From Skeletonema tropicum (Eukaryota; Bacillariophyta; Thalassiosirophyceae; Thalassiosirales; Thalassiosiraceae), in the NCBI GenBank assembly GCA_037178625.1, contig CM074134.1:1736001-1800000 (forward strand): DNA of 64,000 nucleotides, written 5' to 3'. The notes under the pieces were generated by a model. The model was not told the DNA's origin, ran no database searches, and was given only the letters and a program-made list of their open reading frames with translations. Below, piece by piece: positions 32,342-41,673 of this stretch. Position 1 is the stretch's first letter; each line of letters starts with the position of its first letter. The position numbers were made by a program, and so were the translations under genes.

Positions 32342-33412
32342 TTATTTTCTACCAAGCTGCAATACTTTCATGATTCTCTTTTTTGAGTTATTGTATGTGG
32401 CAGTAGCATCAGTATCATGCTTACTAGTTCTTTTTGATGCGTCTTCACTGTTATGCCGAGGATCTGACGATGAATCATCGTCATCATCGGTATCTTCATT
32501 GACATCATCAAAATTCAAGTATACGATGCGTTGCACTTTCTGATCTACTTTTTCTACATCAGCGCTGCAATTCAGAATACAAGAACTACCCTCTTCTTGG
32601 CTTGACTCGTTTATTTCACCACGAGAGGTTCCGAATTTACCCGCAGCGTCAATCGAACCATTTGATTTGTCATTCAGAGGTTGAAACTCATGAGATCTTT
32701 TAGTCTGGGTTGGAAATTGCATCTTCTTTTCCATACAATTTTGCTGGTCATCATGAGATATGGTTGCTTTTTGGTTTCTATATCTTTCGGACTCTTCGTG
32801 ACCGCTGATATTACTTCCAATAGCAATATTCCTGAAGCTCTTTTGTGTATAGTCACCATATCGTTCATTCTCTTTCTCATCAATATCGATATCGGCACGG
32901 GCCGAAACATCAAACGAACTTTTGTGACGAGCATCATCTGTGCTATTCCCACTAAACTGTTTTCTCATCCTAATCCTTTCCGTTTTTTGCAGCTCATCAT
33001 TACGTGCATATTCTATAGCTGTTCGCCCACATGATGCCTTGATCCACATGCCCTCAGGATAGTATTTCAGCATGTGTCTCATAATATCTTGTTGATCCCT
33101 ATTTGAGAATATTGCTGCATAATGGAGTGGAATTTTACCCTCGTGGTCTGGTTTTTGCAATGCATCTGGGTAGACAGCCACAAGTTCCGTAATTAGATGC
33201 AATGGTGCACCAAATGCAATCGCTGCATGAAGCGGCAGCATATCCCAAATTGTTTCTCCCGAGAATGAAGACTGCCGAATCCATGTTCTTGCGAGATGTG
33301 GACTTCTTCGGAAACAGAGCTTCTCCCAACTTCCCTGCTTGAGGAATGAAAACAGCCGAGTAGGATTGCTGATATCTGTGCTAATGTTTTGTCGACCGAA
33401 GAACCGATCCAT
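32342..33412 (-). CDS. Ankyrin-repeat protein with disordered C-terminus
   Basis: Start at the ATG 33412 (MDRFFGRQNIS); the longer reading begins with GTG. Residues ~25-140 hold ankyrin-like repeats of the kind frequent in diatoms: IWDMLPLHAAIAFGAPLHLITELVAVYPDAL, KIPLHYAAIFSNRDQQDIMRHMLKYYPEGM and GRTAIEYARNDEL. The remaining ~215 residues are charged, Ser/Asp-rich and probably disordered (DDDDDSSSDPRHNSED), ending KRIMKVLQLGRK. The role is likely protein binding; partner unknown. It starts 14 bp from a divergent ORF on the other strand. Confidence 0.75.
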   Translation of the reverse strand: MDRFFGRQNISTDISNPTRLFSFLKQGSWEKLCFRRSPHLARTWIRQSSFSGETIWDMLPLHAAIAFGAPLHLITELVAVYPDALQKPDHEGKIPLHYAAIFSNRDQQDIMRHMLKYYPEGMWIKASCGRTAIEYARNDELQKTERIRMRKQFSGNSTDDARHKSSFDVSARADIDIDEKENERYGDYTQKSFRNIAIGSNISGHEESERYRNQKATISHDDQQNCMEKKMQFPTQTKRSHEFQPLNDKSNGSIDAAGKFGTSRGEINESSQEEGSSCILNCSADVEKVDQKVQRIVYLNFDDVNEDTDDDDDSSSDPRHNSEDASKRTSKHDTDATATYNNSKKRIMKVLQLGRK

Positions 33413-33425
33413 CTTTACTTGAGCG

Positions 33426-34052
33426 ATGATAAAGACGGTCCTGACCCACAGCACAAGTGCAGGAGAACACAGTCGGAGGGAGTGCACCACTGCTGCAGAA
33501 ACGTCGCCAAGAGCCGCTGTCTCTCTCGGCGCAACGGGGCACAGAGCGGGGGAGAGAGGTGATAGAGCTGATAAGATCGGCGGTCGGCAGCATGTTCTGA
33601 TTTCTCGTATAACCGACGATTTCTCGCGTTTTGTCGATGTCCAGTCGACTCGAAATGCATGGCATCTTTTTTCTATCTTCTCGCTCCTGCCTACCTTGCT
33701 CGTCTGGGAAACCCCGTCTTGGACCCCTCCTGCAGCTAAAGCTACAGAGCGTGCTCAAAAATGTATTGTTGAAAGCATGGATGGAGAATCCGAAGCAAGA
33801 GCTGCTACAAAGAACGAAGTACAAATCGATTCGAAAGCTTCGTCCTTCGAGGAAATGATAGATAATCTTTTCCAAGGAGCTCGTGCGAATGTGAATGATG
33901 ACGGCAAGCAGAAGCAGAAGAAGCAGAGAATGAGTCTAGCGCGAGCGCAAGCACACGCAAATGGGCTTGTGCATGCTCTTGCTGCACCGTTGCCAGTCCA
34001 TGGAGCTCATAAGGAAACCACCCACATACAGAGCTCCACACAATTCAGATAA
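33426..34052 (+). CDS. Hypothetical ORF divergent from the ankyrin gene
   Basis: A 208-codon ATG-initiated ORF with no family I recognise. It is Ala/Arg/Glu-rich with a short hydrophobic stretch (LFSIFSLLPTLLVW) near residue 85. The last 90 residues (from the ATG at 33777) look most protein-like, with helical SSFEEMIDNLFQGARAN and a basic KQKQKKQR. Its start is 14 bp from that of the ankyrin gene, so this DNA would have to serve as promoter for both. It could also be chance. Confidence 0.3.
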   Translation: MIKTVLTHSTSAGEHSRRECTTAAETSPRAAVSLGATGHRAGERGDRADKIGGRQHVLISRITDDFSRFVDVQSTRNAWHLFSIFSLLPTLLVWETPSWTPPAAKATERAQKCIVESMDGESEARAATKNEVQIDSKASSFEEMIDNLFQGARANVNDDGKQKQKKQRMSLARAQAHANGLVHALAAPLPVHGAHKETTHIQSSTQFR

Positions 34053-34843
34053 GGGAGTGCTGCAGCTGTCAATTTGGGAAGGGTCATCTCATCACGCTCA
34101 AGCGCATTTTATGACACACTATGTGCATCGGTGAGGTGCTTAGACAGTAGAGTGTCCAGATATTGTAAAAACAGGATTCGTAATATTTAGTAGGTAATAG
34201 TTCATGGAGTGAAGCCGAAAGAAAAAGATTGTGTGTAAGCTAGTTATCGAACTTATAGTGCAAAGTATTGTGGCTTTGCACGTCACAATTGAGCTACCCT
34301 TGGGGAAATATCAGTACTTTGCAGTCCGTGATTCCGTGATAATAAGAGGTACACTTGCGTTGATTTGAGCGATGATACAGACAGATATGTATATACGGAG
34401 ATAAGAATACTGTCAGCACAAGTAAGAACGCACGAGAAGATAGTGTCGATAATGGTAGTTGATATGCGTCAAGAGCATCTCTATCTCTGCATGGAAGTAT
34501 TGTAGTCGATCGTGAACGAAAGTATTCTTTCAGGGCGGAGGTCGGCGGACGGAGCTGGCGCATTGTCGCACAATTGAGATTGAGTCGCGCACCGAATTCG
34601 GATAGCGTGATTCGTGATCCACAATCAACTTCTTCTTCGCTTTTCTTCAAAAAAGAGAGTCATAGAAATAAGTACATAAAGCAACCTCGCATCGTGTGTT
34701 GTTACGTCTTCTTATTACGGGACTATATGGTTGCGGGTAAATGAAGCAATATATACAGATAAGCAATATCGTTGATTAGTTGATAGCATTAAGAGGAGGA
34801 GGAGAGGAGAATAATTACCTTGAAAACTCAACACAAAAATAAT
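34053..34843. other. Intergenic region upstream of selenoprotein K
   Basis: About 790 bases. The minus-strand reading at 34294-34650 has no recognisable features, and I do not support it as a gene. The purine-rich AAGAGGAGGAGGAGAGGAG at 34791 is probably in the selenoprotein K 5' leader. Confidence 0.5.
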
Positions 34844-35128
34844 ATGGTTTACATAAATTCAGATGGCAATGTCGGCCCCACCCGAAAAAGACGATTTGGA
34901 CTTGGTCTAATCAAGGACTTTATTGTAGGAATATTCGACTTTGTGGGATTATTTTTCAATACGCTGACCGCGACCCCAGCAACTTTGGAGGCGCAACGAG
35001 GGCAGAGGCGGACAACGTATGCGGAACGTCAAGGACCAAGAGGAGGTGGTAGCGGAGGAGGACCGAATATTCGCGGTGTTAATCGATTAGGTACTGCAAG
35101 AGCAGGTGCTGGAGGGTGAGGTAGGTAA
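34844..35128 (+). CDS. SELENOK: Selenoprotein K (UGA decoded as selenocysteine at 35117-35119)
   Basis: A single-pass ER membrane protein of the SelK family, linked in animals to ER-associated degradation and protein palmitoylation. The start MVYINSDGNV matches the conserved family start. The basic KRRFGLGL is followed by one membrane segment (IKDFIVGIFDFVGLFFNTL) and a Gly/Arg-rich tail (GPRGGGSGGGPNIRG..). The tail ends GAGG, then TGA, GGT, AGG, TAA. Reading TGA as Sec gives ..GG-Sec-Gly-Arg, the classic SelK C-terminus, with Sec at residue 92 of 94. A SECIS-like hairpin lies 150 nt downstream, which supports recoding. Conventional gene callers would stop at 35119 and lose the last three residues. 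Upstream readings begin with TTG and are not used. Confidence 0.93.
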
Positions 35129-35267
35129 TGGTCGTCATTTGGGGCATTTTGGTGAGTTTCAGTGTGTAGGGGAGGCACAACAAGAGTAAACAAAATGCCC
35201 TGGGGAATGACGGCCGGGAGTATCTGAGTAATAAAAAGACATTTCAACTCGTTGGATGCTAATCCTT

Positions 35268-35340
35268 CGGTTGATGGATGACGCGAATCATTGAAGGGGG
35301 TGTATTATCATCCCCTCAAAGTTTGCTGAAAAGTGTCTTT
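35268..35340 (+). promoter_or_regulatory. SECIS element (form II) in the 3' UTR of selenoprotein K
   Basis: The quartet ATGA at 35278-35281 is followed after 12 nt by AA (35294-35295), then a GGGG...CCCC mini-stem, and TGA at 35327-35329. Between them TTG pairs with CAA and GCGAA with TTTGC (one G-U) around a small internal loop. This is the order and spacing of a eukaryotic SECIS: non-Watson-Crick ATGA/TGA core, helix, unpaired AA, extra apical mini-stem. It recruits SBP2 and the selenocysteine elongation factor. Pairing below the quartet is weak by eye. Confidence 0.85.
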
Positions 35341-35484
35341 TAATCAGATGTGGAAAATAATACGGATGAAACAATAAATGGAGTGACAAAAAATATGATT
35401 GATGTAGAGGGGGACATGGAAAAATCAACAATGTAGCATAAAATGAAATGCATTAGTGAATACAGTAGTCTACATCATATTGTT

Positions 35485-36353
35485 TTATTGTTTGCTCTTT
35501 TTCTTTTTGTTCTTCTTTGCCTTCTTTGCAGACTTCTTTTCTTCATCCTTTACTTCCTCTTCTTCGGAAGATGGAGGAGAGACTGCATGGACATCGTCAT
35601 CAGCTATCTTTGCTTTCTTTGCACGTTTGGCTTCTTTTTTTTCAAGCTTGCGCCTCTTCTTGGATTTATCATCTTCTTTGGTGCCAATGTCTTTATCATC
35701 TTCTTTTCTGCATCCCTATGTAAAGATACATCGCTTTCACCTCCCAATGTGGCAGAGGACTCATTGCTACTACTAAGTACCCGTGCATTTCCTCGACCAT
35801 TCCACTCCATACTTTCCTTAGCTTTCTTTTCTAGCTCTGACAAGTCATGTCCCGACTCGGACCGCTTCCACTTTCCGTGTTGAGATCTATTTGCACGTGC
35901 ACCACTCGTTGAACCGAATCGAGCTCCACCGGTCGCTGCAAATAGCTCTTCATCGGTAAAGTGCTTCTTTGTCGTTTCCTTCTTTTTATCCTTTTTACTC
36001 TTCTTCTTACTCTTCTTCTCACCCTTGGAACTCTTCTTCTTTTGTTGCAACCTTGCCAATGTATCACCTACGCTATCCTTCCACCATACATCTGCCACTT
36101 CTTGCGCCTTCATCTTTTCACGTCCTAGACCCATCTCATCTTCACGTTGTTTAATCTTTACATGTTCCTTCATACCATCTCGCCGTTTGCCTAATCCTGT
36201 ACCCTCTGTCCAACCCATCTTTTCGAGTTGACGCTTTGCAAATGATTTTTCGGAGGAGAGGAGGGCAGGCGAGAAGTTTGTGGCGGATTCGTTGAGCACA
36301 GCGCCCAGCTTGCCGCGGAGCTTGGAGCCGCATAAGTCAGCCGCATAAGCCAT
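35485..36353 (-). CDS. G-patch domain protein, GPATCH4-like (probable -1 shift near the C-terminus)
   Basis: From the ATG at 36353 (MAYAADLCGSKLRG), residues ~35-80 form a G-patch: FAKRQLEKMGWTEGTGLGKRRDGMKEHVKIKQREDEMGLG. This motif binds and stimulates DEAH helicases in ribosome or spliceosome biogenesis. A WWKDSVGDTLARL segment, Lys-rich repeats and HFTDEELFAATGGARFG follow in the same order as GPATCH4. The reading in this frame ends at 35604, but a frame one base back continues for ~70 codons of the same style (KEDDKDIGTKEDDKSKKRRK.. SEEEEVKDEEKKSAKKAKKN) to TAA at 35485. A missing base in the A-rich stretch around 35650-35720 is therefore likely. Hydrophobic plus-strand ORFs here are antisense reflections of the Lys codons. 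Confidence 0.8.
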
Positions 36354-36655
36354 GATGGTGGTTGATGTGTTGTCGTGGATAGTAGGAGGAGACAAGGTGG
36401 TTGTGTTAAGCAGGAGTGTTGCAGTTTGTTAGGAATGTAAAAGAGCAAAACAAAATAAAATTGGTGGATGGGAAGAGCATGGTACAGTACTTTTAGTACT
36501 ACGTACCTAGAGAGTCGGGACTCGGGACTTGGTCGGGTCACGAGTTGCTTATTGCGCTCACCCCCCACTCGCTCCACGATCCACATCAATTCATTTTACT
36601 CTCGTCAACGAACAACCTTGCCGAAGTGGACACCATTGCAATAACAACATCCAAC

Positions 36656-38488
36656 ATGTCAGCAAATTATTACGCAGGGGACCTAATCAGCGAGCGCCTC
36701 GGCGGCTTTAGATTCCAGCCGCGAGATGGGTGCCTAAGGATGAAGGTCATCTCCAATGCTAGTCTGTCCCAAATCATTAGGCGTGGAGATCACAAAGCGC
36801 TTCAAACGCTACTGAACAACACCAACATTGTCAACGCCGACGTAGCGGGGGAAGACTTTGATTTTCACTCTAGCGATTTCCTTGTCAAGCTCTTTCAGAT
36901 CTGTCAGCTGTCCTTGGAGTTCTCCCAGGCCAAGTGCTCAATTCTAGAGGAGGAACTGAATGAGGTCGACCGTTTCTCAAAGATCACGGCAAAGAATCTG
37001 AGAAAGCAAGACGAACTTGTTGCCACTCTGCGCGATGAGTTATACCATTGCAAGGAGGCGTTGAAGAAGGCGGAAGAGCAGCAAAGTCAGGGCCAGGGTG
37101 TGTCTCGCGCTCGCGTTGATCATAGTATGTTCCCCTCTCAGGAACGCCGAATCAACCTCAGCTCCAGCGAGTCTTCAGACGACGATGACTCTGACGAATC
37201 TATCGAAGAATCTACCATTAGCGATACCAAAGTCAAACTTCACGTTGTATCACCTACTCATGGTTTGCACATCCCGCTGGTTGTCGATGATGAAACATGT
37301 ACCATTCAAACCCTACAAAACAAGATACTCGATAACAAACACGAAGGATGCAGCATAGACTTTGAGCAATGGTCTCTTTACTACAAAAACCAAGAGGTTC
37401 TATCCACAGGAACGCTCCAGGAATACCAGATCACCAACGATAGTGTTCTCGTAATTCTTCCGACATCCTCCAACAATGTTGAATCGAAGCTTGATGATAT
37501 CAAATCAATGCTTTACCAAGTGACAACCATGATCGAAAGCCAAGCCGTGAGTCAAGAATCCAATACTGAACAACTTGTGAAAGGGATGAACAGCTGTAAT
37601 GAAAAGTTGGAAGAAGTGGTGCGTGCTAAAAATGTAGACGACCGCATCGACGATGTCGATACCATCACCTCTCCAAGCGACACGAAAAGCCCTTCGGCAG
37701 AAGCCAGCATTGATGAACAAAACAATAGCATTCATCTGGAAGCCAAAGCGGTACCAGAGGACGCAAATCAAGCGGAAAAGATGGAATTGAAGGTTGATAC
37801 TACAGCTGAGTGCGAAGAATGGCCCTTTGGACTTGACTTTGACACCTTCGCTGCTCTTCCTAAAGAAATCAACGTGACAGAGAACGCGTCGCACGAAAAG
37901 GCTTCTCAGACCATGGAGAGTTCAATCTCGCCAACTAAAGGGGAGTCTTGCAATTGCTCCGGCGAAGAGGTGTGTGATGAATGCGTAAACGACTCGTCAC
38001 CAAAAAGTTCGGATGCAGTCGCAACAATTTGTGTCACAAGTGTCACAAAGATCAATGACAATGATGAAGTTGATGAGCACTTCACTTTCAGCGTGTTTGA
38101 CAACATTGAGGCAGAGAATTTTACAGCTGCCGAGTACGACAACAGCTGTGACAAGAGTGACTTTGAGTCTCTTCATATCGGAGCAAAGGAGCCGAACGTT
38201 GTGGCAGACGAGTTTGACAACATTGAGGCAGAGAATTTTACAACTGCCGATTACGACTACAGCTGTGACAAGAGTGACTTTGAGTCTCTTCATATCGGAG
38301 CAAAGGAGTCGAACGTTGTGGCAGACGCGGACCTGCAAAGCGTTGAGATATCACTGGAAGAATTTGCGTCGGGGTTAGGTGTGAACGGAGAAAAGAAGAA
38401 GAAGAAACGCATTTTGAAGAAGATAGCATTCAAGCCGAAGTGGAAGAAACTCATGTGTAAAAAGAAGGCTGCATCAGTTGACTTCTAG
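36656..38488 (+). CDS. DZIP1/Iguana-like N-terminal domain plus ubiquitin-like domain protein
   Basis: The ATG at 36656 gives 610 residues. Residues ~15-150 resemble the DZIP1 N-terminal domain: FRFQPRDGCLRMKVISNASLSQIIRRGDHKALQTLL, NIVNADV, FLVKLFQICQLSLEF, LEEELNEVD, then a coiled coil. DZIP1 proteins act at the basal body and ciliary transition zone, which fits a diatom with flagellate gametes. After an acidic Ser-rich linker comes a ubiquitin-like fold (~195-275: VKLHVVSPTHGLHIPLVVD..IQTLQNKIL..LYYKNQEVLSTGTLQEYQITNDSVLVILP). The remainder is acidic and low complexity, with two copies of a 39-residue repeat (117-bp units from 38096 and 38213), and ends in a Lys-rich KKKKKRILKKIAFKPKWKKLMCKKK. 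The domain calls are by eye. Confidence 0.65.
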   Translation: MSANYYAGDLISERLGGFRFQPRDGCLRMKVISNASLSQIIRRGDHKALQTLLNNTNIVNADVAGEDFDFHSSDFLVKLFQICQLSLEFSQAKCSILEEELNEVDRFSKITAKNLRKQDELVATLRDELYHCKEALKKAEEQQSQGQGVSRARVDHSMFPSQERRINLSSSESSDDDDSDESIEESTISDTKVKLHVVSPTHGLHIPLVVDDETCTIQTLQNKILDNKHEGCSIDFEQWSLYYKNQEVLSTGTLQEYQITNDSVLVILPTSSNNVESKLDDIKSMLYQVTTMIESQAVSQESNTEQLVKGMNSCNEKLEEVVRAKNVDDRIDDVDTITSPSDTKSPSAEASIDEQNNSIHLEAKAVPEDANQAEKMELKVDTTAECEEWPFGLDFDTFAALPKEINVTENASHEKASQTMESSISPTKGESCNCSGEEVCDECVNDSSPKSSDAVATICVTSVTKINDNDEVDEHFTFSVFDNIEAENFTAAEYDNSCDKSDFESLHIGAKEPNVVADEFDNIEAENFTTADYDYSCDKSDFESLHIGAKESNVVADADLQSVEISLEEFASGLGVNGEKKKKKRILKKIAFKPKWKKLMCKKKAASVDF

Positions 38489-38551
38489 AAAAATTGTTGG
38501 GATAATTTGTAGCTATACTCGCACACTAATATAATTACATGTTGACTTATT

Positions 38552-41038
38552 TTATGAAGGTGGACCCTGATAACCAGGAATATAAGTATGCAAAAGTTCC
38601 TTCAGTTGAGGCCTCTTTAGAGGCTTTGTTGTGTAATCATCAAATCCAATTTCATCACACCTGCGTTTATGTTCATCCGACGTCTCTCCAGTCAGAGCGA
38701 TTACAGGAATATTCCAGTTTTCTTTGATAACCTTCGTTGCCGAGAACCCGTCAAGCACAGGCATTCTCAAATCCATGAGGATTAGATTATACATATTTGG
38801 ATCGGGTGCACTACGGATCATTTCGATGGCAACTTCGCCGTTCTCAGCCCTATGACTTCCACACAAAAGCTTCCGAAGGTGCATACATATCAAAGATGCA
38901 CTAACGTCAGTATCCTCGACTACAAGAACAAGTGGACGAGCTCCAGGAGCTACGCCAGGATATTGCGATTTCTTAGATGCAGCTGTTGCAACCGATGTAT
39001 CATTTTGTGCAGAGTTGTTGTCGACAGGTGCAATAGCAGAAAGTAAGGAAGCGTCAAATAATGCCGTGGTGGATGAGGCGGAAGTCGATTCCGACTTTCG
39101 TTTTTTTCTCCTTGGCGGCTTTGTGCCCTCTTCGGGCATTGATGCAAAGGAGGGGGCGATGAGGGGTGATTTTAAGAGAGAAGCAGATGTCGAAGGTTTT
39201 GCAGAATAATCCGCTTGCAAATCGTCCTTGAGAATGCGTTCTGCTCCCAAACGATCGGGAAAATCAAGGGACATGGGTAGAACAAACCAGAATTTTGTCA
39301 TCGTTGGGAGCATTACTCTGGATTTGGATTTGACAGATGCCGACGGGGCACCCTCTGTAACAATTTCATACCGCAAATCACTCCCCTGTGCCCCAACTAA
39401 ATGGTACAGCAAACTCAAGCCAAGGCCTAATTTGTCTCGTCGGCAGCTTGTCATGCCACTCTGGATAGTTTCCCGAAGACGAACCCGACGCATCATAGAT
39501 CCGCCTACTCCACTCAAATGACTTTTTAATGAGGCAACATCTTCATTCAGAGGTTTGCTATAGCATTCTTGAAAGATGGCCGGCAGATTCGAAAAATTCT
39601 GTCCCCGAGTGCGTTCACTAGCAGATTCCGAAGCGAACGCTGTGGCGGGTGTCTCTAAAGGTGCCCCAGATGCAAAGTCCATCCCAATATTTTCGGAAGC
39701 ATCTGGTGGATTTGTGTAATAAACGGCTATTTGACAAGCCGATCTATTTTGTTGGAGTTGAACTGATTCTGATAATGATAAAATCACCTTTCCCTTCTGC
39801 TCAGGTGTCCCCGCTTCTTTGTCAGCTGCTGATGATGCATTGGCAGCAGCATCGACTGCAAAATTCAGCAATAATGCAAGTGATCGTTTAAACACGCTAC
39901 GATCTGCCATTGTGCGGGCAGGGGCACCCTCTTGAATGTCCAGTACAATATCCACTAACCCCCCCGATCCAAGAGGTATTTGCAGCCGCTGGAATGCATC
40001 TAGACAGATATCTTTCACCTTCACTGCCTCTTTATCAATCATTAATGCTTGTCCTTGATCAAAGCGACAGAGATCCGTAATATCATCGACCAACGCCAAT
40101 GCATCTTGGACCAACGTTGAGGCCAGTCCCACCACAGACCTTGCCTCCTGAGTAGCTGACATCGCCACAGTCAACGGTGCCGAGAAGTTCTGAATTGCAG
40201 TATTGTAATTTGGCTGTGCACTATCTTCTTCAACCTCATATATTGACCCACGAGGAGTACCCGAAGGTAAACTATTCCCAATATCCGGAGCAAACGCTGC
40301 CTCACTATTACGCTGCTGCATCGATGCATTCCTCCGTACAACCTCATTAATATCTTCAATATTTTCCGTGACCAGGGTACACGCCTTCTCCATTAATGTC
40401 AGTGGCAACCTCATCTGAGACATGGATCGATTCATAAAATTATCCAACATTTGTAATGATCGATTTGTTTCTTGGAATAAGACGTTGGATCTCATTTCTT
40501 GAATTCTTCGTTGGGTATCATCTCGGGTGAAGCAGCGAAAATATCGACTTTCGAAGGAGGTTGATCCTGGTGGCAGTACTCCCTTACCATCACAGTCGAT
40601 TAGTAGATGTACTACTGTGCCGGACCGTGTGACGAATCGAACTGGTATTTCATGGATGGGATTCCCCCCAGTGATACGTTTTAGAATTTCTTTGTAGAGT
40701 GTTTTATCATCTGCCGTGATCAAGTTCACTTGGCCCTCTTGTTCCAACGTATTATTATTTGCAGTTTGTTGCTGTGGCTGCTCCGAATAGACAAAGGATG
40801 ATACGTATTGCCCGATATACTCTTCTTTGGCGAACCCAAGTAAGTTCAACTCCGTTTGATTCGCCCATAAGATTTGCCCGGAGGATGATACACAGTGTAG
40901 TCCGACGGGAGCGGTAGAGAAGAGGGCTTCTTCTACCTCGAAGCCACCCACTGCCATTGGAGCCGCTGCTGCTTCTGAGGCTGTTTGTGACACAAGTTTC
41001 TGTAGGTCTAGATTCATGGGGATAGTTATGTCATACAT
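38552..41038 (-). CDS. PAS-containing hybrid histidine kinase-like protein with receiver domain; phospho-His missing
   Basis: 828 residues in one exon; ATG at 41038. A PAS domain at ~30-185 (EEALFSTAPVGLHCVSSSGQILWANQTELNLLGF..) is followed by a dimerisation-like helix region. The expected H-box (S-H-E-I/L-R-x-P-L) reads FMNRSMSQMRLPLTLMEK, with Gln in place of His. The kinase region keeps a DITDLCRFDQGQA stretch and a G-box-like LGLGLSLLYHLVGAQGSDLRYEIVTEG. The C-terminal receiver domain is complete: VVEDTD acidic pair, the phospho-acceptor Asp in LILMDLRMPVLDGFS, Thr in IALTGET and Lys in TTKPLKR. Autophosphorylation is therefore doubtful, while the receiver could accept phosphate from another kinase. 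Probably a sensor or regulator without classic kinase activity. Confidence 0.88.
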   Translation of the reverse strand: MYDITIPMNLDLQKLVSQTASEAAAAPMAVGGFEVEEALFSTAPVGLHCVSSSGQILWANQTELNLLGFAKEEYIGQYVSSFVYSEQPQQQTANNNTLEQEGQVNLITADDKTLYKEILKRITGGNPIHEIPVRFVTRSGTVVHLLIDCDGKGVLPPGSTSFESRYFRCFTRDDTQRRIQEMRSNVLFQETNRSLQMLDNFMNRSMSQMRLPLTLMEKACTLVTENIEDINEVVRRNASMQQRNSEAAFAPDIGNSLPSGTPRGSIYEVEEDSAQPNYNTAIQNFSAPLTVAMSATQEARSVVGLASTLVQDALALVDDITDLCRFDQGQALMIDKEAVKVKDICLDAFQRLQIPLGSGGLVDIVLDIQEGAPARTMADRSVFKRSLALLLNFAVDAAANASSAADKEAGTPEQKGKVILSLSESVQLQQNRSACQIAVYYTNPPDASENIGMDFASGAPLETPATAFASESASERTRGQNFSNLPAIFQECYSKPLNEDVASLKSHLSGVGGSMMRRVRLRETIQSGMTSCRRDKLGLGLSLLYHLVGAQGSDLRYEIVTEGAPSASVKSKSRVMLPTMTKFWFVLPMSLDFPDRLGAERILKDDLQADYSAKPSTSASLLKSPLIAPSFASMPEEGTKPPRRKKRKSESTSASSTTALFDASLLSAIAPVDNNSAQNDTSVATAASKKSQYPGVAPGARPLVLVVEDTDVSASLICMHLRKLLCGSHRAENGEVAIEMIRSAPDPNMYNLILMDLRMPVLDGFSATKVIKENWNIPVIALTGETSDEHKRRCDEIGFDDYTTKPLKRPQLKELLHTYIPGYQGPPS

Positions 41039-41184
41039 TTATTTACCCTTGATGTAGTCATGATCTGTCATGATGCTACTATTGCCTTGCTATTGCTCTA
41101 TATTAGCTATTGCCGCAATCCGCTATTGTACAAGCTTCGCGCTTCCAGCTTCCAGCGCTTCTGCTTTGTTTATAGTAGCGATAG

Positions 41185-41673
41185 AGATCCGGACAGACGT
41201 GAAATTTGGTGTTTCGAGCACATTTTTTGACCATGGCGGGCGGCCGCAGAGCCTACTAGCTTTCGGCCAAAATCTCAAATCTGCCACAAGTGCTTTTATG
41301 GCGGAACAAGTGATAGAGTCGTATTCTTCTATATCTCAGGAGATGAGCAATGCACGTTTGGGTTCCATATCTCAGATGTGCTCGACAAAATTGGCATCTA
41401 CATTTGCTAGTAAAATCGTCTAACTACTGGACAAAATTGTTAGAGAGAATTGCTAGCAAAATCTAAATGGGCGTATCTCTGCGAGAAAAGTAAATATTTG
41501 CGTGGTTCCTTGATTGGACTCACTCGTATGATCACCACCAAAAAGGTTGTACCATTGGTTTGGTACGAATATCGCTGTTTGTGATTTTGGCCTCCGTAGT
41601 AGAAGTCATTTTTATCATGGTTGTTTTGTGAGTGAAACACCAAAATTCCTACTTGGGGGCCTACGTAGGAATT
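41185..41673 (+). mobile_element. ~489-bp repeated element, copy B (inverted relative to copy A)
   Basis: Matches 31833-32316 almost base for base on the opposite strand, from AGATCCGGACAGACGTGAAA to CCTACGTAGGAATT. Small differences include GGCGGGCGGCCGCAG for GGCGGCCGCAA and CTTTCGGCC for CTTTGGAC near 41238-41272. The peptide FGQNLKSATSAFMAEQVIES.. is kept on the plus strand to its stop. The two copies enclose ~8.9 kb with five genes. Confidence 0.8.

Noticed and set aside
34294..34650. 118-codon minus-strand ORF upstream of SelK
   Set aside because: No domain, compositional support or splice context; likely chance.
35130..35206. First hairpin after the SelK stop (CGTCATT..AATGACG with GGCATTTT..AAAATGCC) as the SECIS
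   Set aside because: It pairs well, but lacks the ATGA / AA / TGA arrangement, which the hairpin at 35278-35329 has with correct spacing. It may still be a 3' UTR structure.
35443..35883. Plus-strand ORFs rich in Phe, Leu and Ser, looking like membrane proteins
   Set aside because: They are the antisense of Lys/Glu codons in the G-patch protein tail.
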